From: Clostridia bacterium
GTDB lineage: Bacteria > Bacillota > Clostridia > Lachnospirales > Lachnospiraceae
Reading direction: 5' to 3'
Length of the DNA stretch: 64,000 nucleotides
Assembly: GCA_026000945.1 (NCBI GenBank)
Contig: BNZI01000003.1
Coordinates: 18,058-82,057, forward strand
Under the pieces are notes generated by a model. It had not been told where the DNA came from. It did not search any database and saw only the letters and a list, made by a program, of their open reading frames with translations. The position numbers were made by a program, and so were the translations under genes. Of this stretch, positions 18,521 through 27,360 are shown piece after piece. Within the stretch, counting starts at the first letter, position 1; every line of letters starts with the position of its first letter.

Positions 18521-19015
18521 CTAGGCACCTTCAAAAAGCACAACACGATTAGAAACTAAACTTTTTTTAATATCAATCACTCTTTGATTGCTACTACCTT
18601 TCCAAGACAAAGACTTATCTTTTAATTTTTCGATAAACTTCCCGTCTACAACAACATCTGCTTTTCTTATGGGATAAAATTCTTGTATTTCTTCCCAAAG
18701 ATAACCCGTATAGACCCAAATCGTTTTTTGAGGAAATAACTTTGAAATTTCTAAAATTAAATCTCCCACTTCTTTCCGGTTATTGAGATGCAGCGGATCT
18801 CCACCACTAAAAGTAATGCCAGAAATATACTCCCTAGACAAAATTTCAAAAAGTTCTTTTTTCGCATCTTCATCAAAAAGAACTCCTCCATTCGGATCCC
18901 AAGTAATCGGATTATGACATCCCGGACAACCATGGCTACATGCGGCCAACCACAAGACCACTCTCAATCCTGGACCATTTAACATATCATCCTTTGTAAT
19001 ATTGTGATAACGCAT
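18521..19015 (-). CDS. nrdG: anaerobic ribonucleotide reductase activating protein
   Basis: Radical-SAM enzyme that installs the glycyl radical on NrdD for anaerobic dNTP synthesis. 164 residues from the ATG at 19015, which has AGGAG 6 nt upstream; an in-frame start at 19039 does not. The cluster motif CSHGCPGCHN places ligands at C26, C30 and C33, and GGDPLH and a DVVVDGKF segment follow as usual. nrdD, normally directly upstream, is absent here: upstream lie a hairpin and an intergenic element. So the pair is split, or nrdD is elsewhere. Confidence 0.94.
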   Translation of the reverse strand: MRYHNITKDDMLNGPGLRVVLWLAACSHGCPGCHNPITWDPNGGVLFDEDAKKELFEILSREYISGITFSGGDPLHLNNRKEVGDLILEISKLFPQKTIWVYTGYLWEEIQEFYPIRKADVVVDGKFIEKLKDKSLSWKGSSNQRVIDIKKSLVSNRVVLFEGA

Positions 19016-19045
19016 AACCACTCCTAATCTAATTAACACAAAGCT

Positions 19046-19074
19046 AAGCCCCCCATTGATGAAACGGGGGGCTT
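19046..19074. terminator. G+C-rich hairpin upstream of nrdG
   Basis: Arms AAGCCCCCC (19046-19054) and GGGGGGCTT (19066-19074) with an 11-nt loop, placed about 30 nt upstream of the nrdG start. No T run follows on either strand. It may be a leader structure in the nrdG mRNA or a relic of the terminator of a lost upstream gene. Confidence 0.45.
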
Positions 19075-19138
19075 GCAGTCACTTTCTAAACAATATGCCA
19101 CGTAAGTAAGAAAATAAGCTACAAGTCTTTCACCAGTA

Positions 19139-19515
19139 CTAGTGTGTTCATACTACCGCAAGGTGTCTATTTTTTGGTAGACTTCCCTATGATCTGCGTT
19201 TAGCCTGTTTCGTATCTCACTTACAGGAGAATATTGATCCATTTCCCCTCCTACGATGCCTTAAATTCCTTGAAATACTTCCAGTATTTCCGTGTCATCT
19301 CTTCGTGTAGGAGAAAAATTATCCACAATATTTATCCATTCAAAGGTACTTAAACAGGCTCTTAGAAAAACAATACGCAACATTCTACTCACCAGGAAAT
19401 ATGAAACAAGCTCTCCATTTTCTTGAAATATAGATGCTTGTCTTCAAAATTTTCCTTAAAGAGCGAAAAATTCGCTCAAAATCTGGTCATTTCGAGTAGT
19501 GTGAACACACTCTAG
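19139..19515. mobile_element. family-1 MITE-like element, about 375 bp
   Basis: Ends are an imperfect inverted repeat: left CTAGTGTGTTCATACTACC (from 19139), right GTAGTGTGAACACACTCTAG (ending 19515), with a 2-nt indel and one mismatch. No ORF long enough for a transposase is present. Internal blocks, including the TTGAAATA...CTTGTCT...AAAATTTTCCTT segment near the right end, match the elements at 34652-34961 and 43532-43696. It carries a nested family-2 module at about 19201-19414. It occupies most of the 600-bp gap between nrdG and the DUF4234 gene. Confidence 0.75.
19201..19414. repeat. family-2 module nested in the element at 19139
   Basis: Starts TAGCCTGTTTCGTATCTCAC and ends ATGAAACAAGCTCT, forming degenerate inverted ends. 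It contains the family core in reverse orientation at 19269-19288 (CTTGAAATACTTCCAGTATT). The shorter family-1 element at 43532 lacks this module. Confidence 0.65.
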
Positions 19516-19644
19516 ATTATACGCCCTAGAGTAAATGAAAGCAACTTTGCAAGCCCCAGAAAGAGAAGAGTTTTACTCATCACTTAAAACGCTTAAAACC
19601 TATTGATTATCTATGAACAAAGAGAATTTACGGTAGATGAGAGA

Positions 19645-20070
19645 TTATAGATTCTTAGTCTGTATCCTGTTTTCCTCATCATGCAATATATTGTATTTAT
19701 CTGCCATTTCATTGAAATTATAGAACAAAATATACCAACCGATTATCGTTCCAATACCAAAACAAAAACTACCTATTGTCATCCACAATAGTACCGTTCC
19801 CCCTCCATCATCAAAACACAAATCATATTTTGGAGCATTCGCTTGTAAACGCTGAGCCACTTGATAAATCATTACCAAACCGTATACACCACAAGTCAAC
19901 ACACTTAATAAGAAAATTTTCCAAAAATCAGGTATGCTGTTTCCATCACCCTCACACATTTTATTTATCTCTTCCACTGATTGATGAAGAATATAAAAGC
20001 TATAGATTCCACAAGTAATCAGAGAATAAAAAATAAATTTTAGCAAACTCTTTTGCTTAATCATGCCCAT
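19645..20070 (-). CDS. DUF4234 membrane protein
   Basis: 141 residues with three membrane spans (about 9-27, 48-70 and 92-117). The twice-repeated pattern of a span ending TCGIYSFYIL and TCGVYGLVMIYQV is characteristic of DUF4234. Function unknown; many members occur near other small membrane proteins. A GGAG lies just upstream of both possible ATGs (20070 and 20064), so the start is uncertain by two residues. It lies downstream of the DUF2752 gene with a G+C-rich 196-bp spacer, and fabV precedes both. Confidence 0.75.
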   Translation of the reverse strand: MGMIKQKSLLKFIFYSLITCGIYSFYILHQSVEEINKMCEGDGNSIPDFWKIFLLSVLTCGVYGLVMIYQVAQRLQANAPKYDLCFDDGGGTVLLWMTIGSFCFGIGTIIGWYILFYNFNEMADKYNILHDEENRIQTKNL

Positions 20071-20084
20071 TGACTCCTTTAACT

Positions 20085-20215
20085 GCTCACTCGCAACAGT
20101 TTCAAAGCTCCTACTATGTGGACCGCAGCCCCCCCATGGGGGCTCTCATTCAAGACTCTCAACCGAACCCGCATACCACAAGCTATCCCCGTGCGCCTCA
20201 CAGTTTTATCTTAAT
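20085..20215 (-). ncRNA. G+C-rich leader, possible structured RNA
   Basis: This segment is clearly richer in G+C than its surroundings. It contains a 7-bp AGCCCCC/GGGGGCT hairpin (20127-20144) and, on the minus strand, several further short pairings before the DUF4234 ribosome site. No reading frame is convincing. It matches no riboswitch class I could recognise. Structured-RNA status is inference from composition and hairpins only. Confidence 0.3.
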
Positions 20216-20266
20216 TCGTCCTGCCACCTTAGATGTCTCAAACTTTTTAGTAATTTGAGTTAGATT

Positions 20267-20701
20267 TTAGTGTATACCAAAAGATACTTGATAGACCTCA
20301 ATACCTTTGCTCACGAAATAGTAAAACAAGCCATTTTGTATATTTTTCTGTAATACAGAAGAATTTGCCATGCGGTAAAAATATACGATAAAAAAAGCAG
20401 CAATTCCTAATAAATAAAAGATTTCATTTGGATGTCTAGCTTTTCTTTCTTTGTACTGGATTTGTTGCTTTTTTCCAAATGCTAAACCTGCATAAACAGG
20501 AACTGTCCAAAAAAGTGGATGGTAGAAAAATGCCTGATGGATATTTCCCCGAAGTGCAAATAACCAAGCTCTGCTCATTCCGCAACCTGGACAGGAAAAT
20601 CCTGTGAGATATAAAAAAATACAAGCATATCCTGTAAGTTTCCAAAAACAAAAATAAGTAATAAAACAAAGACAAAAAGCGATTTGCTTTTGCTTAAGCA
20701 A
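20267..20701 (-). CDS. DUF2752 membrane protein
   Basis: 144 residues, three predicted spans. The diagnostic segment FSCPGCGMSRAW at about 35-46, with its paired cysteines, and a downstream HP in the YHPLFW segment define DUF2752, a family of small inner-membrane proteins of unknown function often beside TM2 or DUF4234 proteins, as here. It begins 3 nt after the fabV stop codon, so it is cotranscribed with fabV. The conserved cysteines hint at metal or redox chemistry, which is inference. Confidence 0.82.
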   Translation of the reverse strand: MLKQKQIAFCLCFITYFCFWKLTGYACIFLYLTGFSCPGCGMSRAWLFALRGNIHQAFFYHPLFWTVPVYAGLAFGKKQQIQYKERKARHPNEIFYLLGIAAFFIVYFYRMANSSVLQKNIQNGLFYYFVSKGIEVYQVSFGIH

Positions 20702-20704
20702 TGC

Positions 20705-21868
20705 TTAAACCTCTGTTTCCTGATTATAATCTATTCCTGGCATAAAAAAGCCAAACAGATGGTAAAAGTCATCCCAATATCCTTTGGTATCTGCTAACTC
20801 ATGTAAATTATCTTCATTGACCTGCTGCCATAAAGCATCTACTTCCGCTTGTACATCTTGCCTCATCTCGTAATCATCCATACGAATTCTTGACTCTTCA
20901 TCTAATTCTAAAGTTTTTTCTGGAAGTAATTTATCCAAAAATAAACGTCCCATCTGTCCGATGCAATCTTCATGTAGTCCCTTTTTCTTCATTACTCGGT
21001 AAAGTAATGCAAAATATAAGGGGACAATAGGAATTGCACTACTTGCTTGTGTAACCAAGGCTTTATTTACACAAATATACGCTTGCAAATCCAAAGAAGA
21101 AAAACTTTTTCTGATGTTTTTTGCTGTTTCTTGTAAATCTTCTTTAGCCTGTCCTATAGTACCTTGATAATATACCGGATAGGTTCTTTCTGGTCCAATG
21201 TAGGAATATGCCAATGTCATAGCATGATGGGATAGAACCTTTGCTTTCTCCAAAGCTTCTATCCAAAGCATCCAATCTTCTCCACCCATGACTTTTTTTG
21301 TGCCTTGAATTTCCTCTTCACTAGCTGGCTCAATAGTAGCTGTAATCAGTTTATCCTTTTCCAAATCCCAACTTTTTTCAGTAAATGGTTTTCCAATCGT
21401 CCTGAGTGTGGACTGATAAACTGTTCCATCTTCCATAACACGCTTAGGAGCAGCTAAGCTGTAAATGACTAAATCCACTGTACCTAAATCTTCTCGAATC
21501 GTTTGTATTGTTTTTTCTTTAATTTCTTTAGAAAAAGCATCGCCATTAATGGACTTTGCATATAATCCTTGTGCATGAGCAAAATCTTCAAAGGCTTTTG
21601 TATTGTACCAACCTGCTGTAGCTGTCCTTTTTCCATTGCTTTCTTTCTCGTACATCACACCCAAAGTCGCACTACCCAAACCAAAAGCTGTACTGATGCG
21701 AGAAGCCAAACCATACCCAGTAGAAGCACCGATAATCAAAACATTTTTTGCACCTGTCTTTTTTCCTAGTGAACGTATATATTCTATTTGGCGGCGTACG
21801 TTTTCCTTACAACCCACAGGATGCGCCGTAGTACAAATAAAGCCTTTTGTTTTTGGCTGGATAATCAT
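20705..21868 (-). CDS. fabV: trans-2-enoyl-ACP/CoA reductase FabV
   Basis: NADH-dependent enoyl reductase of the single-domain SDR type, acting in the last step of fatty-acid elongation or in butyrate-type crotonyl-CoA reduction (Ter activity). 387 residues, near the family's 395-400. Cofactor motif GASTGYG at 47-53; catalytic Y233 and K242 in the Y-x8-K arrangement specific to FabV/Ter. An AAGGAG precedes the ATG. It is first in a run with DUF2752 and DUF4234. FabV enzymes are intrinsically triclosan-tolerant, which is known for the family and untested here. Confidence 0.95.
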   Translation of the reverse strand: MIIQPKTKGFICTTAHPVGCKENVRRQIEYIRSLGKKTGAKNVLIIGASTGYGLASRISTAFGLGSATLGVMYEKESNGKRTATAGWYNTKAFEDFAHAQGLYAKSINGDAFSKEIKEKTIQTIREDLGTVDLVIYSLAAPKRVMEDGTVYQSTLRTIGKPFTEKSWDLEKDKLITATIEPASEEEIQGTKKVMGGEDWMLWIEALEKAKVLSHHAMTLAYSYIGPERTYPVYYQGTIGQAKEDLQETAKNIRKSFSSLDLQAYICVNKALVTQASSAIPIVPLYFALLYRVMKKKGLHEDCIGQMGRLFLDKLLPEKTLELDEESRIRMDDYEMRQDVQAEVDALWQQVNEDNLHELADTKGYWDDFYHLFGFFMPGIDYNQETEV

Positions 21869-22285
21869 GTTGACTGAACTCCTTATCTTCCCATTTTTTC
21901 AAAACAATTTTCCTTTGTGACAAACTAAAATTTAAGTACAGAGATTAAACCTCATCAAACAATTTGATTTGGTTCCTTATTCTTTTATTTTCTTAAGACA
22001 CGTTTCCTTTTGTGACAAAACAAAACTTAAGCAGAAGGAATTCAACTTTAACAACTCCCCACGTCTAAAGACAATATATTTTAAAGTCTGCATCTATTGC
22101 AATCAAGAAAAACTATCTACCCTAGACTCTCTAATAAGCATATATTCCCGCTATCTTGCGGAAAATAAACATTGTACATCGCTTCGCTCTATCATGTAAA
22201 GGAAAGCGCATAAGTACGTAACAAAGGATTCTCTCCATATTTTAGCATAGACCAAATAGATGTCAAGAACAAAGACGACGTATAA
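21869..22285. other. gap between fabV and pirin genes, no gene seen
   Basis: 417 bp, AT-rich in its first half and mixed afterwards. It contains the fabV ribosome site and two short similar stretches around TGTGACAAA (about 21917 and 22012), indicating a small decayed duplication. No ORF, terminator with T run, or convincing promoter was found. Confidence 0.5.
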
Positions 22286-23005
22286 TCATTTTTCTAAATC
22301 GTGGTCTTCTTTTTTCATTTCAATAAGCAAAATATGGGCTTGCTCCATCGCTTGGATATTCAGCTCTTCTTCTACTGTTTCCATTCCATCTCGGGCTTCT
22401 AATACTTGTCCGTTAATTTTTGCTTTTCCTTCAATCAGTACAAAATAAGCTTGTCTGCCTTTTTGTACAACAAAATTTAATTCTTTTCCACTTGAAATTT
22501 CTGTGACATACAGATTGATATCCGCATGGATTTGAATCGGTGCTTCCCCATTTTCTTTACTACCAGCAATCCTCATCCATTGATCAATTCTATCTTCCCA
22601 AGCAAAAGTTTGATCTCCATAATTTGGTTTATAACCTTTTTGATCAGGAAAAATCCAAATTTGTAGCAAACGTAATACATGATTTTTGGATAAATTATAT
22701 TCACTATGCCAAACTCCCGTACCTGCACTCATGTATTGTGCTTGCCCTCGTGTTAATGTTCGTTGATAGCCCATACTATCTTTATGGGTCAATTCACCTT
22801 TTATTATATAAGAAATAATTTCCATATCTTGGTGAGGATGAGTATCAAAACCGGTGCCTGGCTGTATCTCATCATCATTAATTACTCGCAAAACGCCAAA
22901 CTGAACATTATCCGGATGATAATACTCTGCAAAAGAAAAGTGAAAATGACTATCTAGCCACCCTTGTTTTGAACGTCCCATCTGTTTATGGTCAATATAT
23001 CGCAT
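22286..23005 (-). CDS. pirin family bicupin protein
   Basis: 239 residues, two cupin domains. Metal-binding residues of the N-terminal cupin are visible as H56 and H58 in HPHQDMEI, H100 and E102 in GVWHSEYN. Some bacterial pirins (YhhW type) oxidise quercetin; others are regulatory. The substrate cannot be assigned. A strong GGAGG precedes the ATG. No operon partner; the gene is separated from the deacetylase by a gap with two small hairpins. Confidence 0.9.
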   Translation of the reverse strand: MRYIDHKQMGRSKQGWLDSHFHFSFAEYYHPDNVQFGVLRVINDDEIQPGTGFDTHPHQDMEIISYIIKGELTHKDSMGYQRTLTRGQAQYMSAGTGVWHSEYNLSKNHVLRLLQIWIFPDQKGYKPNYGDQTFAWEDRIDQWMRIAGSKENGEAPIQIHADINLYVTEISSGKELNFVVQKGRQAYFVLIEGKAKINGQVLEARDGMETVEEELNIQAMEQAHILLIEMKKEDHDLEK

Positions 23006-23383
23006 GATCTTTTCCTCCTATTTAAACAATTAATCAATTAAAGCCCTAATAAGCCAAACAAATTTGAGAACCTTTTTACTCATCCTAAACAAAGAAATTT
23101 TTACATATTCTTTTCTCAGAACCTTTTTTCATCTCTCCAGACATCGTAAGAGGTAGAGGTACACTCTACCATGATGACAAAGTTAATCATGGTTCACCAA
23201 TTAAATCCACAAAAACCTGCTAAATAAGATGAATCAGTCTAGTCCTTAATCGCTATTTTACTTAATCAGTAAATGACAGCGAAAAAGTTACCACGGATCA
23301 ATTCGACTAAAATGATGTGCACATCGTTATGCTAGCGTTTATGTTTATCTCACCAGATTCTACCATAAATTTACCTTACAGGC
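23006..23383. other. gap with two adjacent hairpins, no gene
   Basis: 378 bp. At about 23149-23168 GGTAGAG pairs with CTCTACC, immediately followed by CCATGAT pairing with ATCATGG (to about 23191). Neither has a T run. The AGGTAGAGG string superficially recalls a lysine riboswitch, but the rest of that motif is missing and no gene faces the right way. Otherwise empty. Confidence 0.4.
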
Positions 23384-24751
23384 TTAAGGCGCATTAGAGT
23401 AAGAAGTCACCAGTGAACGTAAAGGGTCCATCACTTCTACCGCATCATATAAATCTAAATACTCTTCCCGATGATTACGCAAGGTTGTCCCATCCGGATG
23501 GCGACGATCCATAAAAATAACAGAAAAACGATTATTCATATCCACATAAGATTCTTTTCCTACCGAACAAAACAAACGAAAGTTTTTCCCGATCAGATAC
23601 TCCATCTTCTGTCTATCATTTTGCGGATCTGCTCCATAGGGATAAAGTAAAATATTTGTTGAGCCAATCAGCGGTTCGACTTCACTTTGCCAGCGATCCG
23701 CATCACTCTTTAATTTTTCCAAAGAAATGTTGACCAAATTAGGATGTCCAAACGTATGACTAGCAAAATCCCAGCCTGTTGCTTTTAATTGATGAATAAT
23801 AGGGCGCACAGACTCTATTTCGCTTTGTCGATTAGGTGAATCCCCAAAAGTATGATAACCTAAAATCCCTTCAAAACCAGTTAAACCTATGGTTCCTTTT
23901 GCACCCTTCCAAGAAAAATCAGGATGGGTTTTCACAAATTCATTCAAGATGGTAATCACATCTCTTTCTTTACTGATTTGTATACGACCTTGCTGATCTA
24001 TGGAATAATCCCAAATTTCCTGATCTTCTCCTAAAATAATTTTATGAACAATGCCACTTTCCCTCATGTATTGATAATAATTCACATCATCATAAGAAAT
24101 GACTAAAGGCTTTTTTCCTTTAGGTAACATCAGTTTTTTTCTAAGCATTTTTCGGCTTCCATTGCTTTCCTGCTCTTGATAAATATCTGATAAATGCACT
24201 AAGATAAAGTCTTTTTGATAAATACTATTTAACATTTTTTTATACTCACTTACCGTAACCATCCAAGAATCAAGATCTTTTGCATCTTTTCTCTTGAATG
24301 CCACTTCTGGATCATAAATGAGTGGATGAAAAAAAATATGCTCTACTCTACCCGTAAATTCTACGAGTTCAGCACTGCTTTGTAAATCAATATCTTCTCC
24401 CACATCTTGAAATTTTTTTTCATTTAGCTGATTCGCTGGCGCAGACTGTGGTATGCTTTGTGTAGCTACACTATGTGAAACATCCCATTGCTCTAAATCA
24501 AATAGCTGATTTTCCGAAACAGATTGTGATACACTTTGTGTAACTGTACTATGTGAAAAGTCCCACTGCTCTAAGTTAAACGCAACACTTTCTTCTACTA
24601 AAGTACTATTTTTCATCGTTATGGGTGTGTTTTCTGCCAACTTGTTTTTCCCTAGGGTCAAACCCATAACAACCACCATAGTAATAAACGCAACATAAGG
24701 TAAACAGTTCCAAAAACGCTTTGTCCATGATTTTTTTCTTCTCTTTTCCAT
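23384..24751 (-). CDS. membrane-anchored polysaccharide deacetylase
   Basis: 455 residues. A single N-terminal anchor at about 18-34, a Ser/Gln-rich stalk, then a NodB-type catalytic domain from about 135 on. Motif 1 is SYDD at 219-222, motif 2 SHTFGHP at 331-337 and a later YPYGAD. It probably removes acetyl groups from a wall or exopolysaccharide outside the cell. The stalk contains a direct duplication of 26 residues (58-83 and 84-109; both start F-x-LEQWDxSHS). An AAAGGAG precedes the ATG. The gene stands alone, followed by a degenerate family-1 element on its upstream side. Confidence 0.86.
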   Translation of the reverse strand: MEKRRKKSWTKRFWNCLPYVAFITMVVVMGLTLGKNKLAENTPITMKNSTLVEESVAFNLEQWDFSHSTVTQSVSQSVSENQLFDLEQWDVSHSVATQSIPQSAPANQLNEKKFQDVGEDIDLQSSAELVEFTGRVEHIFFHPLIYDPEVAFKRKDAKDLDSWMVTVSEYKKMLNSIYQKDFILVHLSDIYQEQESNGSRKMLRKKLMLPKGKKPLVISYDDVNYYQYMRESGIVHKIILGEDQEIWDYSIDQQGRIQISKERDVITILNEFVKTHPDFSWKGAKGTIGLTGFEGILGYHTFGDSPNRQSEIESVRPIIHQLKATGWDFASHTFGHPNLVNISLEKLKSDADRWQSEVEPLIGSTNILLYPYGADPQNDRQKMEYLIGKNFRLFCSVGKESYVDMNNRFSVIFMDRRHPDGTTLRNHREEYLDLYDAVEVMDPLRSLVTSYSNAP

Positions 24752-24799
24752 ATATAATCACTCCTTTGTTATTCATCAAACCCGCCAAAGGACTTTTTT

Positions 24800-24905
24800 C
24801 TAGGACGTGTTTCCTTAACCAAAATACCTAGATTTTATGTAGATTTTCCATCCCGCAAGGCAAATTTTTGCCGGCATCTTTACACATTTCAAGACAATTT
24901 AACTG
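24800..24905. repeat. degenerate family-1 element end
   Basis: Begins CTAGGACGTGTTTCC and continues with TAGATTTTCC...GCAAGGCAAATTTTTG...ATTTCAAGA, all blocks found in the element at 34652-34961. The other end is missing. It lies between spoIVA and the deacetylase gene. Confidence 0.5.
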
Positions 24906-24918
24906 CCATTGAATATCA

Positions 24919-24949
24919 GAAAAAGAAGCCGTTGATATTCCGGCCTCTT
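24919..24949 (-). terminator. terminator of spoIVA
   Basis: Minus-strand stem AAGAGGCCG/CGGCTTCTT with one G-U pair and a 9-nt loop, followed by TTTTT, about 25 nt after the spoIVA stop codon. Confidence 0.85.
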
Positions 24950-24971
24950 TTCACTTTAATTATATAGTGTA

Positions 24972-26447
24972 TCAAATAATAATGCAAATCATACCGCCAT
25001 TGCTATCGTTAATAATCTTTTGTAAAGCCTCACCTAATTTCATTTGGCAATCATCCGTCATTTGTGATATTTTCGTGTGGATTCCGTCATCTACAATTTG
25101 CTCAATGGACTTACCAAAAATATTTGTTTCCCATATACCTGCATCACTATTATTGGAATTTTCTTTGATATAAGCGATCAAATCTTCGGCTTGTTGTTCA
25201 TTACCCACTATAGGCGCAATCTCTGTTTCAATAAACGCTTTAATCAAATGAATAGACGGAGCCTGCGCTTTCATTTTAACGCCATATTTATTGCCATGTT
25301 TAATCACAGAAGGTTCATCCAGCAAAATCTCTGTCCGTTCTGGATGTACCACACCGTAACCTTTCGCTCTCACTGCATCCATAGCATTTTGCACTCTTTG
25401 GTATTCTACACGCATTTTTGCCAATTCACAGATCGTTTTCATAAGCTGATACTCACCATGAATTTCCGTACCCAAACAATCACTCAAAATTTGATAGTAG
25501 TATTTATCATCTACATCCACTTGAATGGAAATACTGCCATTTGAAAGTTCTAAACGATTGATCTTCATGTTTTTAATATTTTCATTATCCCATACTAAAT
25601 CCTTACTATATACATCTTTCATATAGGTAATATTTTCTAGTAAATTTCTTACTGCTGTAATCATTTCAGCTTTCAACCAATGCGAATTTGTTTGAATTTC
25701 TAACCATTTTGGAATATGGAAGTCCACTTCTGTAACAGGAAACTCTAGTAATACTTTTTCCATTATTTGGTTTATATCTTCTTTTTTTAACTGCTCACAA
25801 TTGACCGGTAAAACATTCACGTTATATTGCTCTTCTATTTCTTTTGCCAAAGCAGCCGTATCTTCCGAATAAGGTTTAATCGAATTGAGTAAAACAATAA
25901 ACGGTTTCCCTATTTTTTTCAGCTCTGAAATTGTTTTTTCTTCTGCGGCTATGTACTGAGAACGTTTAAGTTCTCCAAAAGAACCGTCGGTAGTCACCAC
26001 AACACCTATTGTAGAATGGTCATGGATAACCTTTTTTGTTCCAATTTCTGCCGCTTGTGTAAAAGGAACTTCATAATCAAACCATGGCGTACGTACTAGT
26101 CTTTCGCTATCGTTTTCAATATGCCCTGCTGCTCCTTCTACCATATAACCTACACAGTCAATTAAACGCACTTTAACTTCCAAATCTGGACTAATGGCGA
26201 TTTCTGCAGCTTCTTTTGGGATAAATTTAGGTTCTGTAGTCATAATCATTTTTCCTGCCGCCGACTGTGGCAATTCATCTCTGGTTCTTTCTCTGCTGTG
26301 TACGTCCTCTATTGCGGGCAGAACCAATAAATCCATAAATCGCTTAATGAAAGTAGATTTTCCTGTTCTGACTGGTCCAACTACTCCCAAATAGATTTCT
26401 CCATTGGTTCTTGCTTTAATGTCATGATATACGTGAAAATTATCCAC
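24972..26447 (-). CDS. spoIVA: stage IV sporulation protein A (spore coat morphogenetic ATPase)
   Basis: ATPase that polymerises on the forespore surface and forms the basement layer of the coat. I start it at a GTG at 26447, preceded by GGGTGAGG: this gives 491 residues (492 in Bacillus subtilis) and the family N-terminus DNFHVYHDIKARTNGEIY, whereas an upstream ATG at 26513 would add 22 non-conserved residues. Walker A GPVRTGKS is at 24-31. The C-terminus ends GGMICIII, like the conserved tail needed for localisation. Its presence shows the organism forms, or recently formed, endospores. A strong terminator follows. Confidence 0.96.
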   Translation of the reverse strand: MDNFHVYHDIKARTNGEIYLGVVGPVRTGKSTFIKRFMDLLVLPAIEDVHSRERTRDELPQSAAGKMIMTTEPKFIPKEAAEIAISPDLEVKVRLIDCVGYMVEGAAGHIENDSERLVRTPWFDYEVPFTQAAEIGTKKVIHDHSTIGVVVTTDGSFGELKRSQYIAAEEKTISELKKIGKPFIVLLNSIKPYSEDTAALAKEIEEQYNVNVLPVNCEQLKKEDINQIMEKVLLEFPVTEVDFHIPKWLEIQTNSHWLKAEMITAVRNLLENITYMKDVYSKDLVWDNENIKNMKINRLELSNGSISIQVDVDDKYYYQILSDCLGTEIHGEYQLMKTICELAKMRVEYQRVQNAMDAVRAKGYGVVHPERTEILLDEPSVIKHGNKYGVKMKAQAPSIHLIKAFIETEIAPIVGNEQQAEDLIAYIKENSNNSDAGIWETNIFGKSIEQIVDDGIHTKISQMTDDCQMKLGEALQKIINDSNGGMICIII

Positions 26448-26564
26448 TTCCTCACCCTTTCCCTGTATTAATTGATTAAGACGATATCTCTCGTTTACTA
26501 AAAATATATGCAAAAAATAAAAGCCTATTCCTCTTTACTTAAGAAAAAATGATGAAGATGTTAT

Positions 26565-27341
26565 CTAACGCCACTCTAATTCATCTCTTAAATCCATCAA
26601 CTGACCTAAGTGCTTATTGGCAGATATTTGATAAAATTTCTTTTGCAAAGCAAATAGTTCTTCTTCCGGATAACTTCCTGCCAAACGTTCCAAATGCTCC
26701 AATATTTCTTGAATCAATTTGGATTTTCTTCGGTATAAATTTTGTGCATGAACAACTTCCTCCCGAATTGCCGACATCTCATCATCCAGAGAAAAAACAA
26801 ATTTAGCAGCGGCATTCAGTCTCTTCCTCAACAGTGGAGGGATATGGTCAGAATATTTATACTGCAAAGAATGTTCAATCACTGCCCAAAAATCCATTGC
26901 TAGAGTACGAATTTGTATTTCCGCCAAAATTTTTTTTGCCCCTTGCCTCGTTTGCACTTCATACTGAATAACCAAATGGTAACTACGATATCCACTCGGT
27001 TTACTTTGCTCAATATAATTCTTTTCCTTGATAATCTCCATATCTTTACGTTCTCGAATAATTTCAATTACTTTCCCAATATCTTCTACAAATTGGCACA
27101 TCAAACGTATTCCTGCAATATCTTCTATTTCTTTTTCTATTTCTTCAAAAGAAACTTGTTTGCGCTTTACTTTATCTAAAATACTAGAAACTGCCTTGAC
27201 TCTACCTTGTACACTCTCTATCGGGGAATAGTCCCCCCATTCCCGATGTTCCCGAATAATATAATTAAACTTAATCTGCAATTCCTCTACTGCCAAATCG
27301 TACGGCATTAATTTTTCTCGCCACAGATGTAATTTCATCAT
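26565..27341 (-). CDS. small alarmone synthetase (RelQ-type GTP pyrophosphokinase)
   Basis: Makes (p)ppGpp from GTP/GDP and ATP without a hydrolase or regulatory domain. 258 residues from the ATG at 27341 (AGAGGTAGG just upstream; an earlier ATG at 27383 would overlap the M23 gene). RelA/SpoT synthetase motifs are present: IAGIRLMCQF, SGYRSYHLV and EIQIRTLAMDFWAVIEH with the catalytic glutamate. The full Rel protein is at 37911-40232, so the window encodes two alarmone sources. It directly follows the M23 peptidase gene, 19 nt apart. Confidence 0.92.
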   Translation of the reverse strand: MMKLHLWREKLMPYDLAVEELQIKFNYIIREHREWGDYSPIESVQGRVKAVSSILDKVKRKQVSFEEIEKEIEDIAGIRLMCQFVEDIGKVIEIIRERKDMEIIKEKNYIEQSKPSGYRSYHLVIQYEVQTRQGAKKILAEIQIRTLAMDFWAVIEHSLQYKYSDHIPPLLRKRLNAAAKFVFSLDDEMSAIREEVVHAQNLYRRKSKLIQEILEHLERLAGSYPEEELFALQKKFYQISANKHLGQLMDLRDELEWR

Positions 27342-27360
27342 GATTTGCCTACCTCTACCT

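Noticed and set aside
23149..23191. Possible lysine riboswitch
   Set aside because: Only the AGGTAGAGG word fits. The rest of the five-helix core is missing and no lysine gene lies downstream in that direction.
26448..26513. Upstream ATG for spoIVA
   Set aside because: Adds 22 residues absent from the family; a GTG with a good ribosome site gives the conserved N-terminus and length.
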